60,055 nucleotides of DNA from Flavobacterium sp. UBA7680 (GTDB lineage: Bacteria > Bacteroidota > Bacteroidia > Flavobacteriales > Flavobacteriaceae), in NCBI RefSeq assembly GCF_002482975.1, contig NZ_DLHA01000056.1, positions 1-60,055 on the forward strand, read 5' to 3'. Shown here in pieces: positions 9,304 through 17,160 of this stretch. The notes beneath the pieces are model-generated. The model did no database searches. It had not been told where the DNA came from and was given only the letters and a program-made list of their open reading frames with translations. Each line of letters begins with the position of its first letter. Within the stretch, counting starts at the first letter, position 1. A program made the translations under genes and the position numbers.

Positions 9304-10845
9304 TTACATTTTCATCAACCAGTTTCTCATAGAAACCTCATCACTGATGATTCCTTTTAATTCCGCAATTTTAACACGGTCTTGTTGCATGGTATCTCGG
9401 TGACGAATGGTTACTGTTTCGTCTTCTAAAGTTTGATGGTCAACGGTAATACAAAATGGCGTCCCTAAAGCATCTTGACGGCGGTAACGTCTTCCAACCG
9501 CATCTTTTTCATCATAGGCCACTTTAAAATCCCATTTTAATTCATCCATGATTTTTTTAGCAACCTCTGGTAAGCCATCTTTTTTAACCAAAGGTAAAAT
9601 AGCCGCTTTAGTTGGCGCTAAAACCGAAGGCAAACTTAAAACGGTACGAGTGGAACCATCTTCTAAAGTTTCTTCTTTTAATGAAGTCGCAAAAACCGCT
9701 AAAAACATTCTGTCTAATCCTACAGAAGTTTCTACCACGTATGGCACGTAGTTTTTATTTTCTTCGGTATCAAAATATTGTAATTTTTTACCTGAATATT
9801 GTTCGTGTGCTTTTAAATCAAAATCGGTACGAGAATGAATTCCTTCTAATTCTTTAAATCCGAATGGGAAATTAAATTCAATATCCGCTGCTGCATTAGC
9901 ATAATGAGCTAATTTTTCGTGGTCATGAAAACGATAGTTTTGTTTACCCAAACCTAACGATAAATGCCAATTTAAACGGGTAGTTTTCCAGTATTCGTAC
10001 CACTTCATTTCTTCGCCTGGTTTTACAAAAAATTGCATTTCCATTTGTTCAAATTCACGCATACGGAAAATAAACTGACGGGCTACAATTTCGTTACGGA
10101 AGGCTTTTCCGGTTTGTGCAATACCAAACGGAACTTTCATTCTACCTGTTTTTTGTACGTTCAAAAAGTTTACAAAAATACCTTGAGCGGTTTCTGGACG
10201 CAAGTACAAATCCATTGCATTTTCAGCAGAGGCTCCTAACTTGGTTCCGAACATTAAATTGAATTGTTTTACATCGGTCCAATTGCGTGAACCTGTTTCT
10301 GGATCAGCAATTTCCAACTCTTCGATTAATGCTTTTACATCTTCTAAATCACCTGCTCCTAACGAACGCCCCATACGTTCCAAAATTTCTCTTTCTTTAG
10401 AAAGATATTCCATCACGCGTGGATTAGTAGTTTTGTATTGCTCTTCATCAAAAGCATCTCCGAAACGCTCACGCGCTTTTTCGATTTCTTTTTTGGCTTT
10501 CAGGTTTAATTTTTCGGCATAATCCTCAATTAAAACATCGGCACGATATCTTTTTTTAGAATCTTTGTTGTCAATTAACGGATCATTAAAAGCATCTACG
10601 TGACCTGAAGCTTTCCAAGTGGTCGGATGCATTAATATTGCGGCGTCAATACCCACAATATTATCGTTCATCTGAACCATGGATTGCCACCAATACTCAC
10701 GGATGTTCTTTTTTAACTCTACTCCGTTTTGTGCGTAATCATATACTGCACTTAATCCGTCATAGATTTCACTTGACGGAAATATAAAGCCGTATTCCTT
10801 AGCGTGGGAAACGACATTTTTAAATAAATCTTCTTGCTTTGCCAT
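9304..10845 (-). CDS. glyQS: Glycine--tRNA ligase (class II, homodimeric type)
   Basis: 513 aa from ATG at 10845. The frame is open further up to a TTG at 10881, but that TTG is the likely -33 promoter element. The enzyme charges tRNA-Gly in the cytoplasm. Class II motif 2 is visible as FRNEIVARQFIFRMREFEQMEMQ-type sequence, motif 3 as ETSVGLDRMFLAVF, and the C-terminal anticodon-binding domain as LAPTKAAILPLV. The length suits the single-chain alpha2 enzyme of Bacteroidota rather than the GlyQ/GlyS tetramer. Divergent from comF with 78 bp between them. Confidence 0.97.
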   Translation of the reverse strand: MAKQEDLFKNVVSHAKEYGFIFPSSEIYDGLSAVYDYAQNGVELKKNIREYWWQSMVQMNDNIVGIDAAILMHPTTWKASGHVDAFNDPLIDNKDSKKRYRADVLIEDYAEKLNLKAKKEIEKARERFGDAFDEEQYKTTNPRVMEYLSKEREILERMGRSLGAGDLEDVKALIEELEIADPETGSRNWTDVKQFNLMFGTKLGASAENAMDLYLRPETAQGIFVNFLNVQKTGRMKVPFGIAQTGKAFRNEIVARQFIFRMREFEQMEMQFFVKPGEEMKWYEYWKTTRLNWHLSLGLGKQNYRFHDHEKLAHYANAAADIEFNFPFGFKELEGIHSRTDFDLKAHEQYSGKKLQYFDTEENKNYVPYVVETSVGLDRMFLAVFATSLKEETLEDGSTRTVLSLPSVLAPTKAAILPLVKKDGLPEVAKKIMDELKWDFKVAYDEKDAVGRRYRRQDALGTPFCITVDHQTLEDETVTIRHRDTMQQDRVKIAELKGIISDEVSMRNWLMKM

Positions 10846-10849
10846 GGCG

Positions 10850-10881
10850 CAAAAATATACAAAATGCTTTATTCTATGCAA
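10850..10881 (-). promoter_or_regulatory. Bacteroidota-type promoter of glyQS
   Basis: On the minus strand a -33 TTG (10881-10879) is followed after 21 nt by the -7 element TATTTTTG (10857-10850), matching TTG-N17-23-TAnnTTTG. The expected transcription start falls at or very near the glyQS ATG at 10845, implying a very short or absent leader. Confidence 0.6.
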
Positions 10882-10889
10882 TAATTAAA

Positions 10890-10897
10890 TAGTTTTG
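10890..10897 (+). promoter_or_regulatory. -7 element upstream of comF
   Basis: TAGTTTTG matches TAnnTTTG exactly and lies 26 bp before the comF ATG. No good TTG is seen at the expected upstream spacing. Confidence 0.45.
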
Positions 10898-10923
10898 CCA
10901 TCTGATTTTTTACCCAACTAATC

Positions 10924-11607
10924 ATGTTAAAACATTTATGGGAATTATTTTTCCCAAAAACCTGCTGCGGCTGTCAAATTCCGCTGTTAAATCAGGAAAA
11001 TATTTTGTGCACCAGTTGCCGTCATCAACTGCCTTTAACCCTAGCCCACAAAAATCCAAACAACGAAATGGCTCAAAAATTCAAAGGAATTGTTCCTATT
11101 GAATTCACGGCGAGCCTGTTCTATTTTGTTAAAAATCATTTTAGCCAAGAAATTATTCATCAATTAAAATACAAAGGCAATCAACCAATAGGCACGATGT
11201 TAGGCTATTGGTTTGCCGAAGATTTAAAAGAAGTTCCGATTTTACAATCGGTAGATTATATCATCCCTATTCCATTACATCCTAAAAGATTAAAAAAACG
11301 TGGATACAATCAAGTGGAAACTTTTGGAAAAGCCTTGTCAGAAGTTTTAGATATTCCGTACTGCGACAAATTATTGATTAAGAAAACACACACTGAAACC
11401 CAATCCAAAAAAAACAAATTAGAACGACAGTCCGAAACCTCAGACTGGTTTGCTTTAAACGACACTTCGGAATTTACAGGCAAACATTTTTTATTAATCG
11501 ACGATGTATTAACTACGGGGTTTACCTTAGAAACCGCCAGCCGAACTTTACTGCAAATCCCCAACAGTAAAGTTAGCATTGTTACTATGGCGTATGCGTT
11601 ATATTAA
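10924..11607 (+). CDS. comF: ComF family phosphoribosyltransferase-like protein
   Basis: 227 aa. The N-terminus carries a zinc-binding-type cysteine pair set (CCGC at ~16-19 and CTSC at ~36-39). The middle has YIIPIPLHPKRLKKRGYNQ. The C-terminus has the PRPP-binding loop HFLLIDDVLTTGFTLETA of type I phosphoribosyltransferases. ComF/ComFC proteins are linked to DNA uptake in naturally competent bacteria and are widely conserved as single genes in Bacteroidota. The start is the first ATG, just downstream of a TAnnTTTG element. No other competence gene is nearby. Confidence 0.92.
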   Translation: MLKHLWELFFPKTCCGCQIPLLNQENILCTSCRHQLPLTLAHKNPNNEMAQKFKGIVPIEFTASLFYFVKNHFSQEIIHQLKYKGNQPIGTMLGYWFAEDLKEVPILQSVDYIIPIPLHPKRLKKRGYNQVETFGKALSEVLDIPYCDKLLIKKTHTETQSKKNKLERQSETSDWFALNDTSEFTGKHFLLIDDVLTTGFTLETASRTLLQIPNSKVSIVTMAYALY

Positions 11608-11613
11608 ATTTGG

Positions 11614-11700
11614 GCAAATCCCGATTTGCTAAGGCAAATCGCGACCGGGCTTTCCACGCTACACGGTAGCTAGTTTCAATCCCTTTTGCAGATTAATTCT
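11614..11700. repeat. Intergenic palindromic repeat downstream of comF
   Basis: Three alternating 7-mers, GCAAATC (11614-11620), GATTTGC (11623-11629) and GCAAATC (11634-11640), can form either of two mutually exclusive hairpins. The following ~60 bp is less AT-rich than its surroundings (GCGACCGGGCTTTCC, CACGGTAGCTAG) and resembles a degenerate intergenic repeat. No T run follows, so it is not a classic terminator. Confidence 0.5.
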
Positions 11701-11799
11701 TAACCAAATCAAAAACAACAGATTACCTAATAGTTATTGTTTTTTTATTACTTTAGTTAAAACAAAAAACACTAACAAAAAACACTAAATAAAACTACT

Positions 11800-14730
11800 A
11801 TGAAAAAACAAATAACAATTTTATTGGCTTTATTAAGCACAATATTCGGGATGGCACAAACGCCTCCGCCAGTGCAATGGCAAGTAGACTTAGGGGGAGC
11901 AGGATATGATTTGCCGTCTACCATCCAACAAACTACCGACGGGGGTTACATCGTAACTGGATACAGCAATTCTCAGGATGGTGACCTAACCGGAAGCACC
12001 CATTATGGTACTGGTGCTGCCCACAATCTTTGGATTGTAAAATTAGACGGAAATGGCGCCATTACTTGGAAAAAAACGTATGGTATTGCCGATAATGACT
12101 ATCAATCGATTAGTGCGTCTATTCGTCAAACTAATGATGGCGGCTACATTGTGGTAGGCACCGCAGAAACCTGGGGGCAATTCACCAATTATTTGGTAAT
12201 GAAAATAGACAGTACAGGAAATGTAGCTTGGGCAAATAATAACATCGGAGGCAATGCCTTTGATATCGCAACTTCTGTGTGGCAAACTACCGACAACGGT
12301 TATATTATAGCTGGTTATACTGCCGGCAACTTAGCCTCACAAGGGGCTTACGACTACAACATCGTAAAATTAGATTCATCAGGCGCTGTACAATGGAATA
12401 AAGTTATGGGAGGCTCGGGTAATGAATACACCAGCACCATTCAACAAACTGCCGACGGAGGTTATATTATAGGAGGAAGTACTACTTCCAATAACGGAGA
12501 TGTAAGTGGTAATCATGGGGGAACCGATGGATGGTTAGTTAAATTAGATCCGACTGGCACGACCATACAATGGCAAAAAACATACGGAGGAACAGGTGAT
12601 GATAATATTTATTCACTTCAACAAACCACCGACGGAGGTTATATCTTAGGTGGTAGCACAACGTCTAACAATGGCGATGTAAGTGGCAATCATGGTAGCA
12701 GTGACGCTTGGGTGATGAAATTAGATAATTTAGGAAATGCTACATGGGGGAAATGTTTCGGAAGCACCAATGAAGACGAAGTAAACGAAATAAGACAAAC
12801 CAATGATGGTGGTTATATTGTAGCCTGCGCAAAAAATGCCAATTCTTTAGCATCTGAATCTTGGACATTAAAATTAGATGCAAGTGGCAATACCGAATGG
12901 GAGAAAATTTTCAGTGGTTCCAATATTGACGAAAATTACTCCGCCCAAAAAACAAGTGATAACGGTTACATTTTGCTATTATCTTCTAAATCTAATGATT
13001 TAGATTACGTAGGAGCTCACGGAGACAATGATTATTGGGTGGTAAAATTATTAGCTGGGGAACAACAAGATGCTTGTATCAATTGGCATTTAACCGACGA
13101 CCAGTCCGTAAGTTCTGTAAACGGAAATATAACTGGTATATCTGAAATCATACAACCTCCTTTACAGGTATTTGACTATAATGGCGGACAAAGACTTAGA
13201 AAACCGCATCCGACGGGTGGTTGGGGATGGTCTCCGAGCGGAGTAATTCCTTCGGAATACATTGAATTTAACACCTCGCCAGCAACCGGAAACGATTTAA
13301 CGGTTACCAACATATCGTTTAATTACAACGACAACTTGGCTCCAAACATGGATTTTAATATTATTTATTTTGACGTAGCCTATTCGACCGATAATTGGGC
13401 AAATTCTACTTCTTTGGGGACAGGCATTGTTTATAAAGGTACTTCCGTGCAAACATTTAGTGCTTCTGTTAATACGTTAGTAGCCAACGGAGGTACGTTT
13501 TCTTTACGAATTTTCCCGTATTCACCAAACGGAAGTATTGCTGCAACACCAACGCTTGCCATTCATAGTTATGTAAATATTTGCGGAAAAACACAAAAAG
13601 CAACTACTTCTTATTCAGCAAAAATATGTGGTGCTAAATTTAATGATGAAAACAACAATGGCGTGTGGGACAATAACGAAGTAGGTATTCCTAATTGGCA
13701 GATTAACTTAGCTTCTGTTGCAGGAAATCAATTTCAAACCACTTTAACAGATGAAAATGGAGATTATTGTTTTGAAAATGTATCCGAAGGCGATTTTCAT
13801 ATAACTGAAACTCAGCAACCTGAATGGACACAAACTTATCCATCTGACAACACCTATCATTTGGTGCAAACAATGACCGGAGGTAATTATTTTAATGTTG
13901 ACTTTGGAAATAAGCAGACCGACAATAACTCGACACCCGAAGAAAAATGTTTAATTAATTATTTAACGGAAGGACCGTGTGGTGGTTACACTCCAGATAA
14001 TATGGTTAACGATGGATGTTCTATGGGTATGGGCTTTGACCCGATCATGTACGTTAGTGGTTACGATGCTGTTTTTGGTCAAAAATTAACCGTTAACGGA
14101 TGGCAATCGGGTAGTTATGATTCTAATCGTTATGTTGCCTTTAATGCAAAACCTCTGGCAAACAATACGTTAACAGTTACCAATGTGTCTTTTGAATATT
14201 CAGAACTTGGTGTTACCGATAATGCCGTGCACGGATATGTTGAATACTTAATTGGTTCGGGAAGTAACTGGACAAACTACTTTTTAGGAAACATCGACTA
14301 TTCAACTTCTGGGGTACAAACTTTTACAGCACAGATACCTAACGGAGCTGGAGTAGTTCCAGACGGTCAATTTTTTATCTTAAAAATTTATTTATGGGCA
14401 ACACAAGATGAGGGAAGTGATCCTTTTTATCCTACTCATCGGAATGTAACCATTTGTGGTACTTCTACAGAGAATACGCTTAGCCTTGGATCACAAAATA
14501 TGTTACCAGAAATAAGCATGTATCCGAATCCTGCTGAAAATGTAGTATACATAAATAACCTTTCTAGTAGTTCAACTGTGTCCATTTTTGACCTTACAGG
14601 AAAAGTAATTTATTCTCAATCGGCAAATGAGCAAACGGCTGTTGATACCTCAAATTTTGCAAAAGGAATATATATTGTTCAAATAGAAAGCAATGGCAAA
14701 AAAGAACATAAAAAACTGATTGTAAAATAA
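11800..14730 (+). CDS. T9SS type A secreted protein with delta-60-like propeller repeats and an SdrD B-like domain
   Basis: 976 aa, signal peptide ending FGMAQ. Residues ~25-420 hold seven repeats of about 55 residues with the pattern QTTDGGYI.GG......DGW.VKLD..G...W.KTYGG, typical of delta-60-like or T9SS-linked propeller repeats. A beta-sandwich region (~430-600) starts with CINWHLTDD, and a related one lies at ~715-890 (CLINYLTEG). Between them, ~606-705, is an SdrD B-like domain (KFNDENNNGVWDNNEVGIPNW). Residues ~900-976 are the Por secretion sorting domain (MYPNPAENVVYI to KKLIVK). Probably surface-exposed or released; ligand unknown. Confidence 0.88.
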   Translation: MKKQITILLALLSTIFGMAQTPPPVQWQVDLGGAGYDLPSTIQQTTDGGYIVTGYSNSQDGDLTGSTHYGTGAAHNLWIVKLDGNGAITWKKTYGIADNDYQSISASIRQTNDGGYIVVGTAETWGQFTNYLVMKIDSTGNVAWANNNIGGNAFDIATSVWQTTDNGYIIAGYTAGNLASQGAYDYNIVKLDSSGAVQWNKVMGGSGNEYTSTIQQTADGGYIIGGSTTSNNGDVSGNHGGTDGWLVKLDPTGTTIQWQKTYGGTGDDNIYSLQQTTDGGYILGGSTTSNNGDVSGNHGSSDAWVMKLDNLGNATWGKCFGSTNEDEVNEIRQTNDGGYIVACAKNANSLASESWTLKLDASGNTEWEKIFSGSNIDENYSAQKTSDNGYILLLSSKSNDLDYVGAHGDNDYWVVKLLAGEQQDACINWHLTDDQSVSSVNGNITGISEIIQPPLQVFDYNGGQRLRKPHPTGGWGWSPSGVIPSEYIEFNTSPATGNDLTVTNISFNYNDNLAPNMDFNIIYFDVAYSTDNWANSTSLGTGIVYKGTSVQTFSASVNTLVANGGTFSLRIFPYSPNGSIAATPTLAIHSYVNICGKTQKATTSYSAKICGAKFNDENNNGVWDNNEVGIPNWQINLASVAGNQFQTTLTDENGDYCFENVSEGDFHITETQQPEWTQTYPSDNTYHLVQTMTGGNYFNVDFGNKQTDNNSTPEEKCLINYLTEGPCGGYTPDNMVNDGCSMGMGFDPIMYVSGYDAVFGQKLTVNGWQSGSYDSNRYVAFNAKPLANNTLTVTNVSFEYSELGVTDNAVHGYVEYLIGSGSNWTNYFLGNIDYSTSGVQTFTAQIPNGAGVVPDGQFFILKIYLWATQDEGSDPFYPTHRNVTICGTSTENTLSLGSQNMLPEISMYPNPAENVVYINNLSSSSTVSIFDLTGKVIYSQSANEQTAVDTSNFAKGIYIVQIESNGKKEHKKLIVK

Positions 14731-14837
14731 GTGTATTTTTAATGAAACGGTAGTCCGCGTTAGGTTGATGAAGCCATTGTTGGAGTTCTTTTTTATGAAA
14801 TGCAATGAAGTAAAAAAAACGACTGGCGACAGCACGA

Positions 14838-14860
14838 CCCGCTTCGCCTAGGCGAACGGG
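14838..14860. repeat. REP-like hairpin at left edge of suf duplication
   Basis: CCCG, an unpaired C, then the perfect 14-bp palindrome TTCGCCTAGGCGAA (14843-14856), then CGGG, giving a long GC-rich stem in AT-rich DNA. The suf duplication begins at the final GGG (14858). Confidence 0.6.
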
Positions 14861-15203
14861 AAACGCCCCATTGATTTTAATAATGTGTTTATACAGTATT
14901 TCGATTAAATTCAAATTTAATTTATACTGATTTTAAATAAACATAGTTTAAATTTGCCTTTCATGATTTTGACTTTCATTTATGTTCGATATAAATAAAA
15001 TAAGAGACGATTTTCCTATACTCAACCAACAGGTGAATGGTAAGCCTTTGGTGTATTTTGACAATGCCGCTTCGTCTCAAAAACCCATTCAGGTAATTGA
15101 TGCCATTTCGGAATACTATTCTACAATTAACGCAAATATTCACCGTGGGGTACACACCTTAAGTCAAAAAGCAACGGATGCTTACGAGGTAGCTCACGAA
15201 ACG
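14858..15203 (+). repeat. 346-bp inverted duplicate of suf promoter and sufS 5' end (left copy)
   Basis: Compared by eye with the reverse complement of 39976-40321: 336 of 346 positions match. The first 120 bp (upstream region with the -7 element) have no difference. All ten differences fall from 14978 onward. The two copies are in opposite orientation and bracket 24.8 kb. Confidence 0.95.
14949..14956 (+). promoter_or_regulatory. Duplicated suf -7 element
   Basis: TAAATTTG, an exact TAnnTTTG match 26 bp before the ATG of the sufS fragment and identical to the element in front of intact sufS. It points toward the hypothetical protein/pheS cluster. Confidence 0.5.
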
Positions 15204-15245
15204 CAGTGGAGTAGCAACGCCGAAACACGCGACAGTTTGCTTTAG
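14982..15245 (+). pseudogene. sufS: Truncated sufS (cysteine desulfurase N-terminal fragment)
   Basis: The first ~73 residues match SufS encoded at 38983-40197 except A9D, V37I and a late R-to-H change. Homology then stops at 15203, and the frame continues for about 13 unrelated residues to a stop at 15243-15245. The PLP lysine and catalytic cysteine regions are absent, so it cannot be an active desulfurase. It starts with the same ATG and upstream region as the intact gene, so it could still be transcribed. Best read as a duplication relic rather than a functional gene. Confidence 0.93.
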
Positions 15246-15252
15246 CGAACTG
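15233..15252. repeat. REP-like hairpin near right edge of suf fragment
   Basis: CAGTTTGC (15233-15240), loop TTTA, GCGAACTG (15245-15252), an 8-bp stem with one G-T pair. The surrounding 15204-15232 is GC-richer than the region average and is not part of sufS. Confidence 0.5.
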
Positions 15253-15276
15253 GCACAGCCTAAAGAAATTGTTTAG

Positions 15277-15284
15277 TATCTTTG
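15277..15284 (+). promoter_or_regulatory. -7 element upstream of the DUF/pheS cluster
   Basis: TATCTTTG matches TAnnTTTG exactly. Its last three bases are a TTG that would open the downstream reading frame in silico. The promoter reading makes the ATG at 15306 the real start. Confidence 0.5.
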
Positions 15285-15305
15285 CCCGCTTTAAAAAATG
15301 GAAAT

Positions 15306-15662
15306 ATGTCGCGCGATACACAATTAAAAGACCGTTGGGAATTATTAGTTAAGCAATTGTCGGATCAATTTGCCGAAGGAGAAGACATCGATTTAGATGG
15401 AATTATTTATTTGATTGGCGTGCAAGAATTGGGTCAGATTCATCGGGAATTTAAAAAAGACGAAAAACTGAATTTGATGCACATTGCCATTTGCAGGCTG
15501 TTACAACCTTATGGTTATTACGAATTTGATTTTGTAGACGAAGAAGGCTGGCCTCATTACCAAGTAAAAGAAGAATTACCTACTTTAAAAGCAGGGGAAC
15601 AGTCGGTATTAATGAAGGATGCTATTGTGAATTATTTTTTGGAAAAAGAATTTATTAAGTAA
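15306..15662 (+). CDS. Conserved hypothetical protein upstream of pheS
   Basis: 118 aa from ATG 15306 (MSRDTQLKDRWELLVKQL). The in-frame TTG at 15282 overlaps the promoter and is unlikely. The protein is small, acidic, probably helical and soluble, with no signal peptide or membrane segment; features include DLDGIIYLIGVQELGQ and GYYEFDFVDEEGWPHY. I recognise it as a protein conserved in Flavobacteria without a named function. It lies 49 bp before pheS on the same strand, so co-transcription is likely. Confidence 0.85.
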   Translation: MSRDTQLKDRWELLVKQLSDQFAEGEDIDLDGIIYLIGVQELGQIHREFKKDEKLNLMHIAICRLLQPYGYYEFDFVDEEGWPHYQVKEELPTLKAGEQSVLMKDAIVNYFLEKEFIK

Positions 15663-15711
15663 CGCGATTGGAATTATTGATTATTTTTGAAACGTTTACA
15701 ATTGACTGAAA

Positions 15712-16731
15712 ATGATAGAAAAGATTAAAGAGTACATTCATGAAGCTGAGGCTTTTTCTACTCAAAATAAAGAAGAATTAGAAGCGTTTAGAATTAAATT
15801 CTTAGGCAAAAAAGGATTGTTGAATGATTTTTTTGCGGAATTTAAAAACGTGCCTAACGAACAAAAAAAGGAGTTTGGACAAGTCATTAATCAATTAAAA
15901 AATGCGGCTCAAACTAAAGTTGATACGATTGCGGAGGCTTTAGAAAATAGCGTGGTTCATAAAGGGATTTACGGCGATTTAACCCGCCCGGCAGAGCCTT
16001 TGGTATTGGGTTCTCGTCATCCGATTTCTATTGTAAAAAATCAAATTATAGATGTGTTTTCCAATATTGGGTTCAACCTTTCTGAAGGACCTGAAATGGA
16101 AGACGATTGGCATAATTTTACCGCTTTAAACTTACCAGAATATCACCCTGCTCGAGACATGCAGGATACTTTTTTTATACAAACCAATCCAGATATTTTA
16201 TTGCGTACCCACACCTCATCGGTGCAAGTGCGCTACATGGAAAACAACAAACCACCGATTAGAACCATTTCTCCGGGTCGTGTGTTCCGAAATGAAGCCG
16301 TTTCGGCACGTTCACACTGTATTTTTCATCAAATTGAAGGATTGTATATCGATAAAGACGTTTCGTTTGCCGATTTAAAACAAACTTTGTTGTACTTCAC
16401 TAAAGAAATGTTTGGCAAGTCAAAAATCAGATTAAGACCTTCGTATTTTCCATTTACCGAACCTAGTGCCGAAGTGGATATTTATTGGGGATTAAAAACC
16501 GAAACCGATTACCGAATTACCAAAGGAACTGGTTGGTTAGAAATTATGGGATGCGGAATGGTAGATCCAAACGTGTTGAAAAATTGCGGCATTGACCCAG
16601 AAAAAAATAATGGTTTTGCTTTTGGTATGGGTATCGAACGTATTGCCATGTTGTTGTATCAAATTGGAGATATTCGAGCGTTTTACGAAAATGATGTGCG
16701 TTTTTTAGAGCAGTTTAAAACCAGCATTTAA
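15712..16731 (+). CDS. pheS: Phenylalanine--tRNA ligase subunit alpha
   Basis: 339 aa, the expected length. The N-terminal coiled coil (residues ~1-85) precedes the class II catalytic core with motif 1 region LGSRHPISIVKNQIID, motif 2 RTISPGRVFRNEA and HQIEGLYID, and motif 3 GFAFGMGIERIAMLLY. It forms the catalytic alpha chain of the (alpha-beta)2 enzyme. pheT is not adjacent and must be elsewhere. In a plus-strand run with small conserved proteins on both sides. Confidence 0.98.
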   Translation: MIEKIKEYIHEAEAFSTQNKEELEAFRIKFLGKKGLLNDFFAEFKNVPNEQKKEFGQVINQLKNAAQTKVDTIAEALENSVVHKGIYGDLTRPAEPLVLGSRHPISIVKNQIIDVFSNIGFNLSEGPEMEDDWHNFTALNLPEYHPARDMQDTFFIQTNPDILLRTHTSSVQVRYMENNKPPIRTISPGRVFRNEAVSARSHCIFHQIEGLYIDKDVSFADLKQTLLYFTKEMFGKSKIRLRPSYFPFTEPSAEVDIYWGLKTETDYRITKGTGWLEIMGCGMVDPNVLKNCGIDPEKNNGFAFGMGIERIAMLLYQIGDIRAFYENDVRFLEQFKTSI

Positions 16732-16741
16732 TCCTTTTATC

Positions 16742-17149
16742 ATGAAAAAAGACATTGTTATTCCAGAAGTGAAGGACGTTTATATGGCGGCTATTTATGA
16801 TTGGAATAATGATTTTAACCAATGGGATTGGTATGTGTATTTAATCAACACCACCGATGAACCTTTGGAAATGCCCATGGTGGTTTCGCAAGCACAAGGA
16901 ATTATTAATGGTGAAATGCGTTTAACTTCAGAACTGCGTCATTCTTTTAAAGAAGTCAAACCCCACACCGCTATTCGGGTAGAATATTTAACACCTGATG
17001 TATTGGTTTTGCAAAACGAATTTTTAGTAACTTTCTTTTTGAATGGAAAGCTTTACGATAAAAAGTACATTTTTTTGGCAGGAAGTATTCATGAAAGCGC
17101 TTTAATTCCGTTGCCCGAAATCGACAAAAAAGGAATATTAGCCCAATAA
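16742..17149 (+). CDS. Conserved hypothetical protein downstream of pheS
   Basis: 135 aa, starting 10 bp after pheS. No signal peptide or membrane segment. The sequence is rich in beta-strand pattern (DWYVYLINTTDEPLEMPMVV, VLQNEFLVTFFLNGKLYDKKYIF) and ends with a short polar tail. It is a small conserved Flavobacteriaceae protein found next to pheS; function unknown. The tight spacing suggests one transcript with pheS. Confidence 0.82.
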   Translation: MKKDIVIPEVKDVYMAAIYDWNNDFNQWDWYVYLINTTDEPLEMPMVVSQAQGIINGEMRLTSELRHSFKEVKPHTAIRVEYLTPDVLVLQNEFLVTFFLNGKLYDKKYIFLAGSIHESALIPLPEIDKKGILAQ

Positions 17150-17160
17150 ATCCAAATCCT

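Noticed and set aside
14594..14914. Minus-strand open frame spanning the end of the 11800 gene and the duplication edge
   Set aside because: It crosses a repeat and the suf upstream copy and has no recognisable domain.
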